Shown here piece by piece: positions 52,968 through 61,031 of a stretch of 64,000 nucleotides of DNA. The translations under genes and the position numbers were made by a program. How positions within the stretch are numbered: position 1 is the first letter of the stretch; each line of letters opens with the position of its first letter. The notes under the pieces are model-generated. The model saw nothing but the letters and a program-made list of their open reading frames with translations. It was not told where the DNA came from and did no database searches. The DNA is from CAVQGM01 sp963712065 (GTDB lineage Bacteria > Actinomycetota > Acidimicrobiia > Acidimicrobiales > Acidimicrobilacustridaceae): contig CAVQGM010000002.1 in the NCBI GenBank assembly GCA_963712065.1, positions 310,001-374,000 on the forward strand, in the 5' to 3' direction.

Positions 52968-52974
52968 GGCTGCC

Positions 52975-52993
52975 AGGGTACGGGTGGCATGCT
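52975..52993. promoter_or_regulatory. Divergent -10 boxes of menE and menA
   Basis: Minus-strand TACCCT (52975-52980) is 7 bases before the menE ATG; plus-strand CATGCT (52988-52993) is 6 bases before the menA GTG. Both starts would be leaderless, and the two -10 boxes are 7 bp apart. Confidence 0.45.
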
Positions 52994-52999
52994 GGCGCC

Positions 53000-53887
53000 G
53001 TGAACGCGTGGATCGCCGGCGCCCGGCCCCGCACCCTGCCGGCGGCGGTGGTCCCGGTGCTCGTCGGCACCGCGGCCGCCGCCGCCGGCGACCTCGGCGC
53101 CGGGAAGGACGTCGTCGCGTGGCGGTTCGCCGCCGCCCTCGTGGTGGCCCTCGCCATCCAGGTCGGCACCAACTACGCCAACGACTACTCCGACGGCGTG
53201 CGCGGCACCGACGACGAGGGCCGGATCGGGCCCGTCCGCCTGGTGGGGTCGGGGCTGAAGTCCCCGTCGGCGGTCAAGACCGCCGCCGCCGCCTCGTTCG
53301 GCGTGGCCGCCGCCGCCGGCCTGGCCCTGGCCCTCGCCGTCTCGCCCTGGTTGCTGCTGGTCGGCGCGCTCTCGTTCGCCGCCGGCTGGCTGTACACCGG
53401 CGGCCCGAAGCCCTACGGCTACTACGGGTTCGGCGAGCTGTTCGTGTTCGTCTTCTTCGGGCTGGTCGCCACCATGGGCTCGGCCTACGTGCAGGAGGAG
53501 CGCCTGACCTGGCTGGCCTTCGGCGTCGCCGTGCCGGTGGGCCTGCTGGCCACCGCGCTGCTGGTGGTCAACAACCTGCGCGACATCCCGAGCGACGCCG
53601 AGGCGGGGAAGAAGACGCTGGCCGTGCGCCTCGGCGACCGCCGGACGCGGGCCCTCTACGTCGTGTTGATGGTCCTGCCCTATGTCATCACCCCGGTCGT
53701 CGCCGGCCTGGGGTCGCGCCCGTTGGCGGCGGCCTCGCTGTTCTCGGTGCTGCTCGCCCGCATCCCGGTGCAGCGCGTGCTCGAAGGGGCGAGGGGACCG
53801 GCCCTGATCCCCGTGCTGGGCCAGACCGGGCGGGTCCAGCTCGTCTACGGCGCGCTCCTGGCCGCCGGGCTGTGGTTCTCGGCCTGA
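53000..53887 (+). CDS. menA: 1,4-Dihydroxy-2-naphthoate polyprenyltransferase
   Basis: Integral membrane prenyltransferase that attaches the isoprenoid side chain to DHNA. 295 residues and about eight helices. First Asp-rich motif NYANDYSDGVRGTDDEGR, second NNLRDIPSDAEAGKKTLAVR; ARPRTLPAAVVPVLVGTA opens the protein in the normal MenA way. GTG start six bases after a -10 box. The last 43 bases overlap the 3' end of convergent menH. Confidence 0.95.
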   Translation: MNAWIAGARPRTLPAAVVPVLVGTAAAAAGDLGAGKDVVAWRFAAALVVALAIQVGTNYANDYSDGVRGTDDEGRIGPVRLVGSGLKSPSAVKTAAAASFGVAAAAGLALALAVSPWLLLVGALSFAAGWLYTGGPKPYGYYGFGELFVFVFFGLVATMGSAYVQEERLTWLAFGVAVPVGLLATALLVVNNLRDIPSDAEAGKKTLAVRLGDRRTRALYVVLMVLPYVITPVVAGLGSRPLAAASLFSVLLARIPVQRVLEGARGPALIPVLGQTGRVQLVYGALLAAGLWFSA

Positions 53888-54681
53888 CCGTCGACCCAGG
53901 CCACCAGGGCGGCGACGAAGGCGTCGGGGCGCTCGAGGTGGACCGAGTGCCCGGCACCCTCGACGACGGCGAGCGTGGCGCGGTCGCCGATCGCCGCGGC
54001 CAGGCGACGTCCGACCTCGGCGAACCTGGCGTCGTGGGCCCCGGCCACGACCAGCACCGGCACGGAGAGCTCGGCCAGCCTCGGCCACAGGTCGTCCTGG
54101 GTGCCGGTGCCGGCCAGGCGGAGGCTGGAGGCCAGCCCCTCGACGGTGTTGGTGCGACGGGCGGACCGGCAGTCGACCTCCGGGGTGAGCCCGTCGAACA
54201 GCGGCCCGGCCAACCATTCGTCGACGAAGCGATCGACACCCACCACTTCGAGGTGGGCGGCGAGGACGTCGTCGTCGGCGCGGCGCCGGGCCCGCTCGTC
54301 GGGGTCGACGATGCCGGCGGTGGCGCCGATCAGCACGAGGCCTTCCACCAGGGCCGGGCGCGACAAGGCGGTGTGCAGGGCGAGCCGCCCGCCCATCGAG
54401 TAGCCGACGTAGACCCCACGACCGCCGGTCGCCGCCAGCAGATCGCCGCCGGTCCACAGATCGGCCCGCACCCCATCCGAACCACCGTGCCCGGGAGCGT
54501 CGACGACCACCATCTCGTAGCGCCCCGCCAGCCGGTCGACCACGGGCGCCCAGCACGCGCCGGTCTGGGTGAACCCGTGGACGAGCACCAGGCGGGGACC
54601 GCCGGCGCTCGCCCGGGCGTGGGGGGCGTGGCGCTCGGCGTGCAGGGGCGGCGCGGGTGCTCCCGGGATGTCGGCCGTCAT
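53845..54681 (-). CDS. menH: SHCHC synthase (MenH-like alpha/beta hydrolase)
   Basis: Eliminates pyruvate from SEPHCHC to give SHCHC in menaquinone synthesis. 278 residues: LVLVHGFTQTGACWAPVVDR, VVVDAPGHGGSDGVRADL, nucleophile in VYVGYSMGGRLALHTAL, AGAHDARFAEVGRRL (acid) and EGAGHSVHLERPDAFV (His). The Gly-Tyr-Ser-Met-Gly-Gly-Arg elbow is typical of MenH. Placement between menA and menD supports the call; a general hydrolase remains possible. It shares its promoter region with menD. Confidence 0.87.
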   Translation of the reverse strand: MTADIPGAPAPPLHAERHAPHARASAGGPRLVLVHGFTQTGACWAPVVDRLAGRYEMVVVDAPGHGGSDGVRADLWTGGDLLAATGGRGVYVGYSMGGRLALHTALSRPALVEGLVLIGATAGIVDPDERARRRADDDVLAAHLEVVGVDRFVDEWLAGPLFDGLTPEVDCRSARRTNTVEGLASSLRLAGTGTQDDLWPRLAELSVPVLVVAGAHDARFAEVGRRLAAAIGDRATLAVVEGAGHSVHLERPDAFVAALVAWVDGQAENHSPAARSAP

Positions 54682-54689
54682 CGGGGCCG

Positions 54690-54699
54690 AACCTAGGCT
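54690..54699. promoter_or_regulatory. Overlapping divergent -10 boxes of menH and menD
   Basis: AACCTAGGCT contains TAGGTT on the minus strand (8 bases before menH) and TAGGCT on the plus strand (6 bases before menD). The two hexamers share the central TA, so only one polymerase can open this site at a time. Confidence 0.5.
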
Positions 54700-54705
54700 G
54701 TCACC

Positions 54706-56433
54706 ATGCCGCCGAGCGATCCGGTGCCCTCACCCCCGCCGGCGGTCGCCGCCGCCTTCTGCCGCACCCTCGTCGACGAGTGGGCCCGGGCCGGCGTCAC
54801 CGACGCCGTGATCGCCCCGGGCTCGAGATCGACGCCGGTCGTCCTGGCTCTGGCCGACGAAGCTCGGATCCGCCTCCACGTCCACCACGACGAGCGCTCG
54901 GCCGCCTTCACCGCCCTCGGCCTCGGCCTGGCCACCGGGCGGCCCGCCGTCGTCGTCACCACCAGCGGCACCGCCGCCGTCGAGGTCCACCCCGCCGTGG
55001 TCGAGGCGCACCATGCCCGGGTGCCCCTGCTCGCGTGCACCGCCGACCGTCCGCCCGAGCTCCGCCACGTCGGCGCCCCCCAGACCGTCGACCAGACCCG
55101 GCTCTTCGGCGACGCCGTCCGGTGGTTCCACGACCCCGGCGTCCCCGATGGCGCGGCGGCCGACACCTGGCGGTCGACCGCGTCGCGAACGGTTGCCGAG
55201 GCGACCGGACGCCCGCCCGGCCCGGTGCACCTCAACCTGCCCTTCCGCGAGCCCCTCGTGGGCGGCGTCGGGCCGATCCCGCCCGGCCGGCCCGGGGGTG
55301 CGCCGTGGCACCGCCGGATCGAGGCACCTGCTCGCCTCGCCCACGCCGACGCCGAGCGGATCGCCGGTCGGTGCCGTGACGCCACCGGCGTGATCGTCGC
55401 CGGCGGGGCGATCGACGACCCCGAGGGCGTGCTCGTGCTGGCCCGCACGCTCGGCTGGCCGGTGCTCGCCGACCCGCGCAGCGGGGCACGGCTCGACGAC
55501 CCGGTCGTGATCGCCCACGCCGACCCGATCCTGCGCACGCGGGTGGCCGAGTTCCGTCCGCAGGTGGTGCTGCGGCTCGGCACCCCGCCGGCCTCGCGCG
55601 TCCAGGCCGAGTGGCTGGCGGCATCGGACGCCCGGCAGATCGCCGTCGACCACCACGGCGGCTGGTTCGACGCCGACCACCGGTGCGAGGTCGTGGCCGT
55701 CGCCGAGCCCGGTGCCGCCGCCCTCGAGCTGGCCGCCCTCGTCGACGCCCACGCCACCGACCCGGCCTGGCTGGCGGCCTTCGCCGCCGCCGACCGGGCC
55801 GCCGCCGACGCCATCGCCGGGGTGCTGGGCGCCCACCCCGAGGTCACCGAGCCGCTCGTCGCCCGATCGGTGCTGGCCGGCCTGCCGGACGACGCCGACC
55901 TGGTCGTCTCGTCCTCGATGCCGGTGCGCGACCTCGAGTGGTTCGGGGCCCCTCGCGACGGGGTCCGGGTGTTCGCCAACCGGGGGGCCAACGGCATCGA
56001 CGGGGTGACGTCGACCGCGGTCGGCGTGGCCCTCGGCGGGCGGCCCACCGTCGCCCTCCTCGGCGACGTCGCCTTCCTCCACGACACCAACGGGCTGCTG
56101 GGTGCGGCCGGTCGTCCGATCGACCTCACCCTCGTCGTGGTCGACAACCGCGGTGGGGGCATCTTCTCGTTCCTGCCCCAGGCCGGGATGCTCCCGCCCG
56201 AGGGGTTCGAGCGCTTCTTCGGCACCCCCCACCACGTGGACCTGCTCGGCCTGGCCGCCGCCCACGGCGTGAGCGGCGTCGTGGTCGACACCGCCGACGA
56301 GCTGGACGAGGCCCTGCGCAAGGCCCAGGCCTCGACCGACGGGGTGCGCCTGGTCGTGGCCCGCACCGACCGGTCGGCCAACGTGTCCGTGCACGGCGAG
56401 CTCGCCGCCGCCGTCGCCACCGCCGTCGGCTAG
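54706..56433 (+). CDS. menD: SEPHCHC synthase
   Basis: ThDP enzyme that joins 2-oxoglutarate and isochorismate. 575 residues: APGSRSTPVVLALADEA with the substrate Arg/Ser, HHDERSAAFTALGLGLATGR with the ThDP-activating Glu, TTSGTAAVEVHPAVVEAHHA, DRPPELRHVGAPQTVDQ, SSSMPVRDLEWF, NRGANGIDGVTSTAVGVAL, and the Mg-ThDP motif LLGDVAFLHDTNGLL followed by LVVVDNRGGGIFSFLPQ. ATG six bases after a -10 box shared with menH. It is convergent with menF. Confidence 0.96.
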   Translation: MPPSDPVPSPPPAVAAAFCRTLVDEWARAGVTDAVIAPGSRSTPVVLALADEARIRLHVHHDERSAAFTALGLGLATGRPAVVVTTSGTAAVEVHPAVVEAHHARVPLLACTADRPPELRHVGAPQTVDQTRLFGDAVRWFHDPGVPDGAAADTWRSTASRTVAEATGRPPGPVHLNLPFREPLVGGVGPIPPGRPGGAPWHRRIEAPARLAHADAERIAGRCRDATGVIVAGGAIDDPEGVLVLARTLGWPVLADPRSGARLDDPVVIAHADPILRTRVAEFRPQVVLRLGTPPASRVQAEWLAASDARQIAVDHHGGWFDADHRCEVVAVAEPGAAALELAALVDAHATDPAWLAAFAAADRAAADAIAGVLGAHPEVTEPLVARSVLAGLPDDADLVVSSSMPVRDLEWFGAPRDGVRVFANRGANGIDGVTSTAVGVALGGRPTVALLGDVAFLHDTNGLLGAAGRPIDLTLVVVDNRGGGIFSFLPQAGMLPPEGFERFFGTPHHVDLLGLAAAHGVSGVVVDTADELDEALRKAQASTDGVRLVVARTDRSANVSVHGELAAAVATAVG

Positions 56434-56457
56434 CCGACGAACGACCTTGGGGGGCGG

Positions 56458-57681
56458 CTACGGGCGCACGAGGGCGCCGAGCATCGCCTCGAGCTTGGCC
56501 CGCGTCTCGGCCAGCTCGGAGCGGGGGTCGGAGTCGGCCACCACGCCCACCCCGGCGAACAGTCGGGCCCGCGGCCCGTGCAGCTCGGCGCCGCGGATGC
56601 CCACCGACCACGCCCCGTTGCCCGCCGCGTCGACCCAACCGACCGGGCCGCCGAACCCCCCTCGGTCGAGCTGCTCGTACCGGGCGATCAGCTCGAGGGC
56701 GAGTGACCGGGGTGTCCCGCAGAGCGCGGGCGTGGGGTGCAGGGCGGTCATGAGCTCGAGCACCGAGGCGGCCGGGGCCGACAGCCGTCCCTCGACCCTG
56801 GTGGCCAGGTGCTGGACGTTGGCCATGGCCACGATCGAGGGCTCGGCCTCCTCGTCGAGGTAGGAGCACCACGGCAGCAGCGTGTCGTGGACCATGTCGA
56901 TGGTGATCCGGTGCTCCTCCCGGTCCTTGGTCGAGGCCAGGAGGGTGGCCGCCAGTCGGGCGTCGGTGGAGGCGTCGCTGCTCCGGGGCGCGGTGCCGGC
57001 CATCGGGTGGGACCGGACGATGTCACCGGTGCGGGCCACGAGCAGCTCGGGGGTGGCCCCGACCAGGTCGTCGGTCGCGTAGAGCGTGCAGGCCGGGTAG
57101 GCGGCCCGAAGGCGACCGAGCACGACCAGGCGCGAGAACGGTCGGTCGGCCTCGACCGTGACGGCCCTCGACAGCACGACCTTCCGTGCGCCGCCGCGCT
57201 GGATCTCGTCGCGTGCGGCGGCGACCGCCGCCATCCAGTCCTCGGGGTCGCGCTCGGACGCCACGGTGAACCGTGACGCCGTCGGCCCGGGAGCGTGGCC
57301 GAGGTCGGGGAGGGCGGGCTCGGCGCCGTCGCCGGCGATGGAGGTGAGCCACCGGGTGCCGTCGGCGCCCCGGCCCACGACGAGCGCGGGCACCACCAGG
57401 GTGCCGTCGCGATCGGGCGCGAACGGGAGTCCGCCCATGGCCACCGGCCCGGTGCCGGGCAGGCCCACCTCGTCGTCGACGGCGATGGCGTCGAGCACCT
57501 CGTGGACCGCCTCGGCCGCCAGCAACGGGTCGCGGCGCGGCACGGTGATGCGGGCGGCGGTGCCCTTCCCGGCCAGTCCGGTGCGGCCCTGCTCCCAGAG
57601 CCAGCCGTCCTCGCCGGCCACATCGAGCAGGTCGACCTCGGCGTCGAGCCGCCGGGTGGTGGCGACGAGGCCCTCGGTCAC
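56458..57681 (-). CDS. menF: Isochorismate synthase
   Basis: Converts chorismate to isochorismate, the first step towards menaquinone. 407 residues, chorismate-binding fold: ARKVVLSRAVTVEADRPFSR, SHPMAGTAPRSSDASTD, LLASTKDREEHRITIDMVHD, NVQHLATRVEGRL, LHPTPALCGTPRSLALELI, and FAGVGVVADSDPRSELAET. GTG overlaps the menG stop by four bases. It could be a salicylate or siderophore-type isochorismate synthase, but the men neighbours make MenF likely. Confidence 0.9.
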   Translation of the reverse strand: MTEGLVATTRRLDAEVDLLDVAGEDGWLWEQGRTGLAGKGTAARITVPRRDPLLAAEAVHEVLDAIAVDDEVGLPGTGPVAMGGLPFAPDRDGTLVVPALVVGRGADGTRWLTSIAGDGAEPALPDLGHAPGPTASRFTVASERDPEDWMAAVAAARDEIQRGGARKVVLSRAVTVEADRPFSRLVVLGRLRAAYPACTLYATDDLVGATPELLVARTGDIVRSHPMAGTAPRSSDASTDARLAATLLASTKDREEHRITIDMVHDTLLPWCSYLDEEAEPSIVAMANVQHLATRVEGRLSAPAASVLELMTALHPTPALCGTPRSLALELIARYEQLDRGGFGGPVGWVDAAGNGAWSVGIRGAELHGPRARLFAGVGVVADSDPRSELAETRAKLEAMLGALVRP

Positions 57682-58469
57682 GCCTCGCCCCCCGGCACGG
57701 CGTCGTCGCCGGCGGGGTCCGCCGTCGGGGTGAGGCCCCACTCGGGCCGGGGGACGGTGGCGGTGATCAGCTGGGCGATCCCGGTCGACAGCAGTCGACG
57801 CTCGACGTCGACGAACCCGGCGTCGGCGAAGATCGCGAGCAGCGCCTCGGGCGGCGGCAGGTAGGCCACCGACTTCGGCAGGTAGCGGTAGGCGGCGGGG
57901 TCGGAGAGCAGCCCGCCGATGCGGGGGACGACCCTGCCGAAGTAGACGCCGTGGCCCCAGCGCAACACGCGGTTGGGCGGCTCGGCCACCTCGAGCAGGG
58001 CGATGCGGCCGCCGGGACGGACCACCCGGGCCAACTCCACGGCGAACGGTTCGAGGGCGACGAGGTTGCGGAGGGCGAACCCGCAGGTGACCCCGTCGAC
58101 GGATCCGTCGGGCACCGGCATGCGCAGGACGTCGGCCTCGACCAACGGCGCCTCGGTTCGGGCCGCGGCGAGCATCCCGAACGACAGGTCGAGGCCGATG
58201 GGCGACAGGTCCTGGGCGGCGAGCTCGCGGCAGAAGTCGCCGGTGCCGCACGCGAGGTCGAGCACGCGCGAACCGGGCCCGAGCCGGAGGCTGCGCACGG
58301 TGCGCCGCCGCCAACCGACGTCCATCCGGAACGTCATCACCCGGTTGACCAGGTCGTAGCGGGGGGCGATGGCGTCGAACATCGACCGGACGGCGACGGC
58401 CTTCTCGTCGCCCTCCGGGAGGGCCTCGTCGACGGGCGGTCGCCCGGGCCCGGACGCGGTCGAGGTCAC
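57678..58469 (-). CDS. menG: Demethylmenaquinone methyltransferase
   Basis: Last step of menaquinone synthesis, SAM-dependent methylation (UbiE/MenG family). 263 residues: VRSMFDAIAPRYDLVNRVMT, VLDLACGTGDFCRELA (SAM loop), PIGLDLSFGMLAAAR, VDGVTCGFALRNL and LLEVAEPPNRVLRWGHGVYF, then RYLPKSVAYLPPPEALLAIF. GTG six bases after TAGGCT on this strand. Operon with menF; divergent from the site-2 protease. Confidence 0.94.
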   Translation of the reverse strand: MTSTASGPGRPPVDEALPEGDEKAVAVRSMFDAIAPRYDLVNRVMTFRMDVGWRRRTVRSLRLGPGSRVLDLACGTGDFCRELAAQDLSPIGLDLSFGMLAAARTEAPLVEADVLRMPVPDGSVDGVTCGFALRNLVALEPFAVELARVVRPGGRIALLEVAEPPNRVLRWGHGVYFGRVVPRIGGLLSDPAAYRYLPKSVAYLPPPEALLAIFADAGFVDVERRLLSTGIAQLITATVPRPEWGLTPTADPAGDDAVPGGEA

Positions 58470-58475
58470 CCGCCG

Positions 58476-58481
58476 AGCCTA
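58476..58481 (-). promoter_or_regulatory. -10 box, leaderless start of menG-menF
   Basis: TAGGCT on the minus strand, six bases before the GTG at 58469. Confidence 0.5.
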
Positions 58482-58539
58482 CGGCCGCGCCGTGCCCGTC
58501 GCCGACGTGGCCCGCCGTCGTCGTGACGGCCCCGCCCCG

Positions 58540-58545
58540 TACGCT
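58540..58545 (+). promoter_or_regulatory. -10 box, leaderless start of the site-2 protease
   Basis: TACGCT, six bases before the GTG at 58552, with no ribosome binding site. Confidence 0.47.
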
Positions 58546-58551
58546 TGGGGT

Positions 58552-59694
58552 GTGCAGCCCGTCGGTGCGGCCGGTCGTGGCCTCGGTTTCTCGCTCGCCG
58601 GGATCCCGGTGCGGATCGAGCCGGCGTTCCTCGTCATCATCGCCATCCTCGGCATCAACCCGGTCGACCCCCAGCCGCTGTTCATCGCGTCGTGGGTGCT
58701 GATCGCGACGGTGTCGATCCTCGTGCACGAGCTGGGTCACGCCGTCGTCTTCCGCGTCTTCGGCATCCGCCCGAGCATCACCCTGCACGGCTTCGGCGGC
58801 CTCACGTCGGGCACCGGGGCGCTGAGCCCCGGGCGCGAGATCGCGGTCAGCCTGGCCGGGCCCCTCAGCGCGCTCGTGCTGCTCGGACTGCCGGCGGTGT
58901 GGCTGGAGCGGAGCGGGACGATCTCCACCTACGAGATGGAGGTCTTCGTCAGCCAGGCGGTGTGGATCAACATCGGCTGGTCGCTGCTCAACCTCGTGCC
59001 GGTGCTGCCGCTCGACGGTGGGCACGTGTTCGAGGCGATCGCCGAGGTGGTCGCCAAGGGCAGGGGCACCCGCATCGCCCAGATCGTCTCGGTGGGGGTG
59101 GCCGCGGTCCTCGCCGTGGTCGCCCTGCGCACCGGCCTGGTCTTCGGTGCCCTCCTCGCCGCCATGTTCGCCGGCATCAACCTCACCGAGCTGTCGCGGA
59201 CCAAGCAGCGCGAGCTCACCGTCGAGCTCGGCCAGGCCCACCGGCTGCTGCTCGCCCACGACCCGGCCCACGCCGAGCCGATCATCCGCTCCGTGCTCGA
59301 GCGCAAGCCGTCGGGTGAGACGTTGCGGCTCGCCTCCGAGCTGCTCGGTTGGGCCCGGCTCTGGCAGGGCGACCTGGCCGGCGCCGAGCAGGCCGTCGCC
59401 CGGTCGGCCCACGCCGGGGGACCGAGCCGGTGGTTCGTCGCCGCGCAGGCCCTGGCTGCGGGCCGGATCGACGAGGGCGTCACCGTGATGGCGTGGGCGT
59501 TCGCCAACGAGACCCCCGGCCCCGCCGCCTCGCTGGGGGCGGTGGCCACCGCCGGCACCGGGCAGTCGACGGCGGTGGCGCGGGAGCTGTTGGCGCTCGG
59601 CCCGCCGGGCGAGCACGGCCGTGGGCTGCTCGGCGAGCTGCTGGGGCTGGCCGGCTACGCCGCCGACGCCGCCGCCGTGCAGCAGATGGGGTGA
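58552..59694 (+). CDS. Site-2 protease (M50) with helical-repeat C-terminus
   Basis: 380-residue intramembrane metalloprotease: HELGH in VSILVHELGHAVVFRVFGIR, glycine-rich loop LHGFGGLTSGTGALSPGREI, and the third zinc ligand in LLNLVPVLPLDGGHVFEAIA, with four to six helices. After about residue 220 comes a soluble all-helical part with TPR-like character (VELGQAHRLLLAHDPAHAEP; ASELLGWARLWQGDLAGAEQ), not found in the simplest members, which may choose substrates. Candidate substrates (anti-sigma factors) are not encoded nearby. Confidence 0.88.
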   Translation: MQPVGAAGRGLGFSLAGIPVRIEPAFLVIIAILGINPVDPQPLFIASWVLIATVSILVHELGHAVVFRVFGIRPSITLHGFGGLTSGTGALSPGREIAVSLAGPLSALVLLGLPAVWLERSGTISTYEMEVFVSQAVWINIGWSLLNLVPVLPLDGGHVFEAIAEVVAKGRGTRIAQIVSVGVAAVLAVVALRTGLVFGALLAAMFAGINLTELSRTKQRELTVELGQAHRLLLAHDPAHAEPIIRSVLERKPSGETLRLASELLGWARLWQGDLAGAEQAVARSAHAGGPSRWFVAAQALAAGRIDEGVTVMAWAFANETPGPAASLGAVATAGTGQSTAVARELLALGPPGEHGRGLLGELLGLAGYAADAAAVQQMG

Positions 59695-59710
59695 GCGGGT
59701 CTCCTCCGGG

Positions 59711-59738
59711 CAGCCCTTGACCGAGCGGTCAAGGGCTG
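59711..59738. promoter_or_regulatory. 28-bp palindrome before acyl-CoA dehydrogenase
   Basis: Two perfect 13-bp arms (CAGCCCTTGACCG / CGGTCAAGGGCTG) around AG, ending 15 bases before the ATG at 59754. It covers the TTGACC -35 candidate (59717-59722); a CACCAT -10 (59742-59747) follows. The form fits a TetR-type operator. It might also act as a hairpin after the upstream gene, but there is no T-tract. Confidence 0.65.
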
Positions 59739-59753
59739 TGCCACCATGGTCGC

Positions 59754-60980
59754 ATGGCCATCGACTTCTCCTTCCCGCCCGAGATCGACGAGATCCGCGT
59801 CCGGGTCCGCGACTTCCTCGACGAGGTCGTCCGCCCCGTCGAGAAGGAGGCCGACGCCGCGGGGTGGGAACGCGACGAGTGGATCAAGGCCATCATCGAG
59901 ATGCGCGGCGCGGCCAAGGAGTGGGGGCTGTGGCTGCCCCACATGCCGAAGGAGTGGGGCGGCATGGGCCTCGGCCACGTGGCCATGGCCAGCGTGTCGG
60001 CCGAGGCGGGCAAGACCCGCATGGGACCGTTCGCCCTCAACGCCCAGGCTCCCGACGAGGGGAACATGCACACCCTCCTGCACTGGGCCACCGACGAGCA
60101 GAAGGAGCAGTACCTCCGGCCGCTGTGCGACGGCTGGTCGCGCTCGTGCTTCGCCATGACCGAGCCCGAGGTCGCCGGCTCCGACCCGACCCTCATCCAG
60201 ACCCGGGCCTACGAGGACGGCGACGAGTGGGTGATCAACGGGCACAAGTGGTTCATCTCGGGTGCCAAGGGCGCCAAGTTCGCCATCCTCATCGCCCGCA
60301 CCGAGGACGACCCCGACCTCCCGCAGGCGGCCAACTCGGCCTTCCTCGTCGACATCCCGTCCGACGGGTGGGAGATCGTCCGTGACGTCGAGACCATGTC
60401 CGGCGGCCACAACCACTGCGAGATCCTCATCACCGACCTGCGGGTGCACAAGGACAAGATGCTCGGCGGTCGGGGCCAGGGCCACCTGCTCGGCCAGGCC
60501 CGGCTGGGCCCGGCCCGGCTCGCCCACTGCATGCGCTGGATCGGCCAGGCCGAGGTGGCGCTCGACATGATGGTCGACCGGGCCCTCAACCGGTACAGCC
60601 ACGGCTCGATCCTGGCCGAGAAGCAGGGCATCCAGTGGATGATCGCCGACTCGGCCATGGAGCTCTACCAGTGCAAGCTGATGGTGCTGCACGCCGCCTA
60701 CCTCATCGACGCCGGCGTCGACTTCAAGACCGAGGTGTCGATGGCCAAGCACTTCGTCGCCAACTCGCTGTGGCGGATCATCGACCGCTCGATCCAGGTG
60801 CACGGCGCCCTCGGCTACTCCACCGACACGCCGCTCGCCGACATGATGAAGCAGGCCCGGTGGGCCCGCTTCGCCGACGGCGCCGACGAGATCCACCAGA
60901 TGCGCATCGCCCAGCGCACCATCGCCGCCTACAAGGACCACGGCACCACCAAGGCGGCCACCGGCAACCTGCCCATCTGA
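59754..60980 (+). CDS. Acyl-CoA dehydrogenase
   Basis: FAD enzyme that oxidises acyl-CoA at the alpha-beta bond. 408 residues: N-terminal helices (PPEIDEIRVRVRDFLDEVVR), CFAMTEPEVAGSDPTLIQTR and WVINGHKWFISGAKGAKFAI in the FAD/substrate domain, then ALNRYSHGSILAEKQGIQWM and QVHGALGYSTDTPLADMMKQ. The usual catalytic Glu of short-chain enzymes is not obvious near the C-terminus; it may use the ACAD10/11 or long-chain arrangement. Substrate unknown. Regulated probably through the 28-bp palindrome upstream. Confidence 0.9.
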   Translation: MAIDFSFPPEIDEIRVRVRDFLDEVVRPVEKEADAAGWERDEWIKAIIEMRGAAKEWGLWLPHMPKEWGGMGLGHVAMASVSAEAGKTRMGPFALNAQAPDEGNMHTLLHWATDEQKEQYLRPLCDGWSRSCFAMTEPEVAGSDPTLIQTRAYEDGDEWVINGHKWFISGAKGAKFAILIARTEDDPDLPQAANSAFLVDIPSDGWEIVRDVETMSGGHNHCEILITDLRVHKDKMLGGRGQGHLLGQARLGPARLAHCMRWIGQAEVALDMMVDRALNRYSHGSILAEKQGIQWMIADSAMELYQCKLMVLHAAYLIDAGVDFKTEVSMAKHFVANSLWRIIDRSIQVHGALGYSTDTPLADMMKQARWARFADGADEIHQMRIAQRTIAAYKDHGTTKAATGNLPI

Positions 60981-61031
60981 TCGGCGGTCGCACGGCGCCG
61001 CCTCCGGCGGTGCGGCGTCGCCCGCCGGGTG

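Noticed and set aside
56458..59616. A 1052-codon minus-strand frame covering menF and running through menG and the site-2 protease
   Set aside because: Only the part from 57681 down is MenF; the rest is out of frame with menG or antisense to the protease.
59711..59738. Palindrome as a Rho-independent terminator of the site-2 protease gene
   Set aside because: No T-run follows, the loop would be very small, and it overlaps promoter-like elements 15 bases from the next start; kept as an operator candidate.
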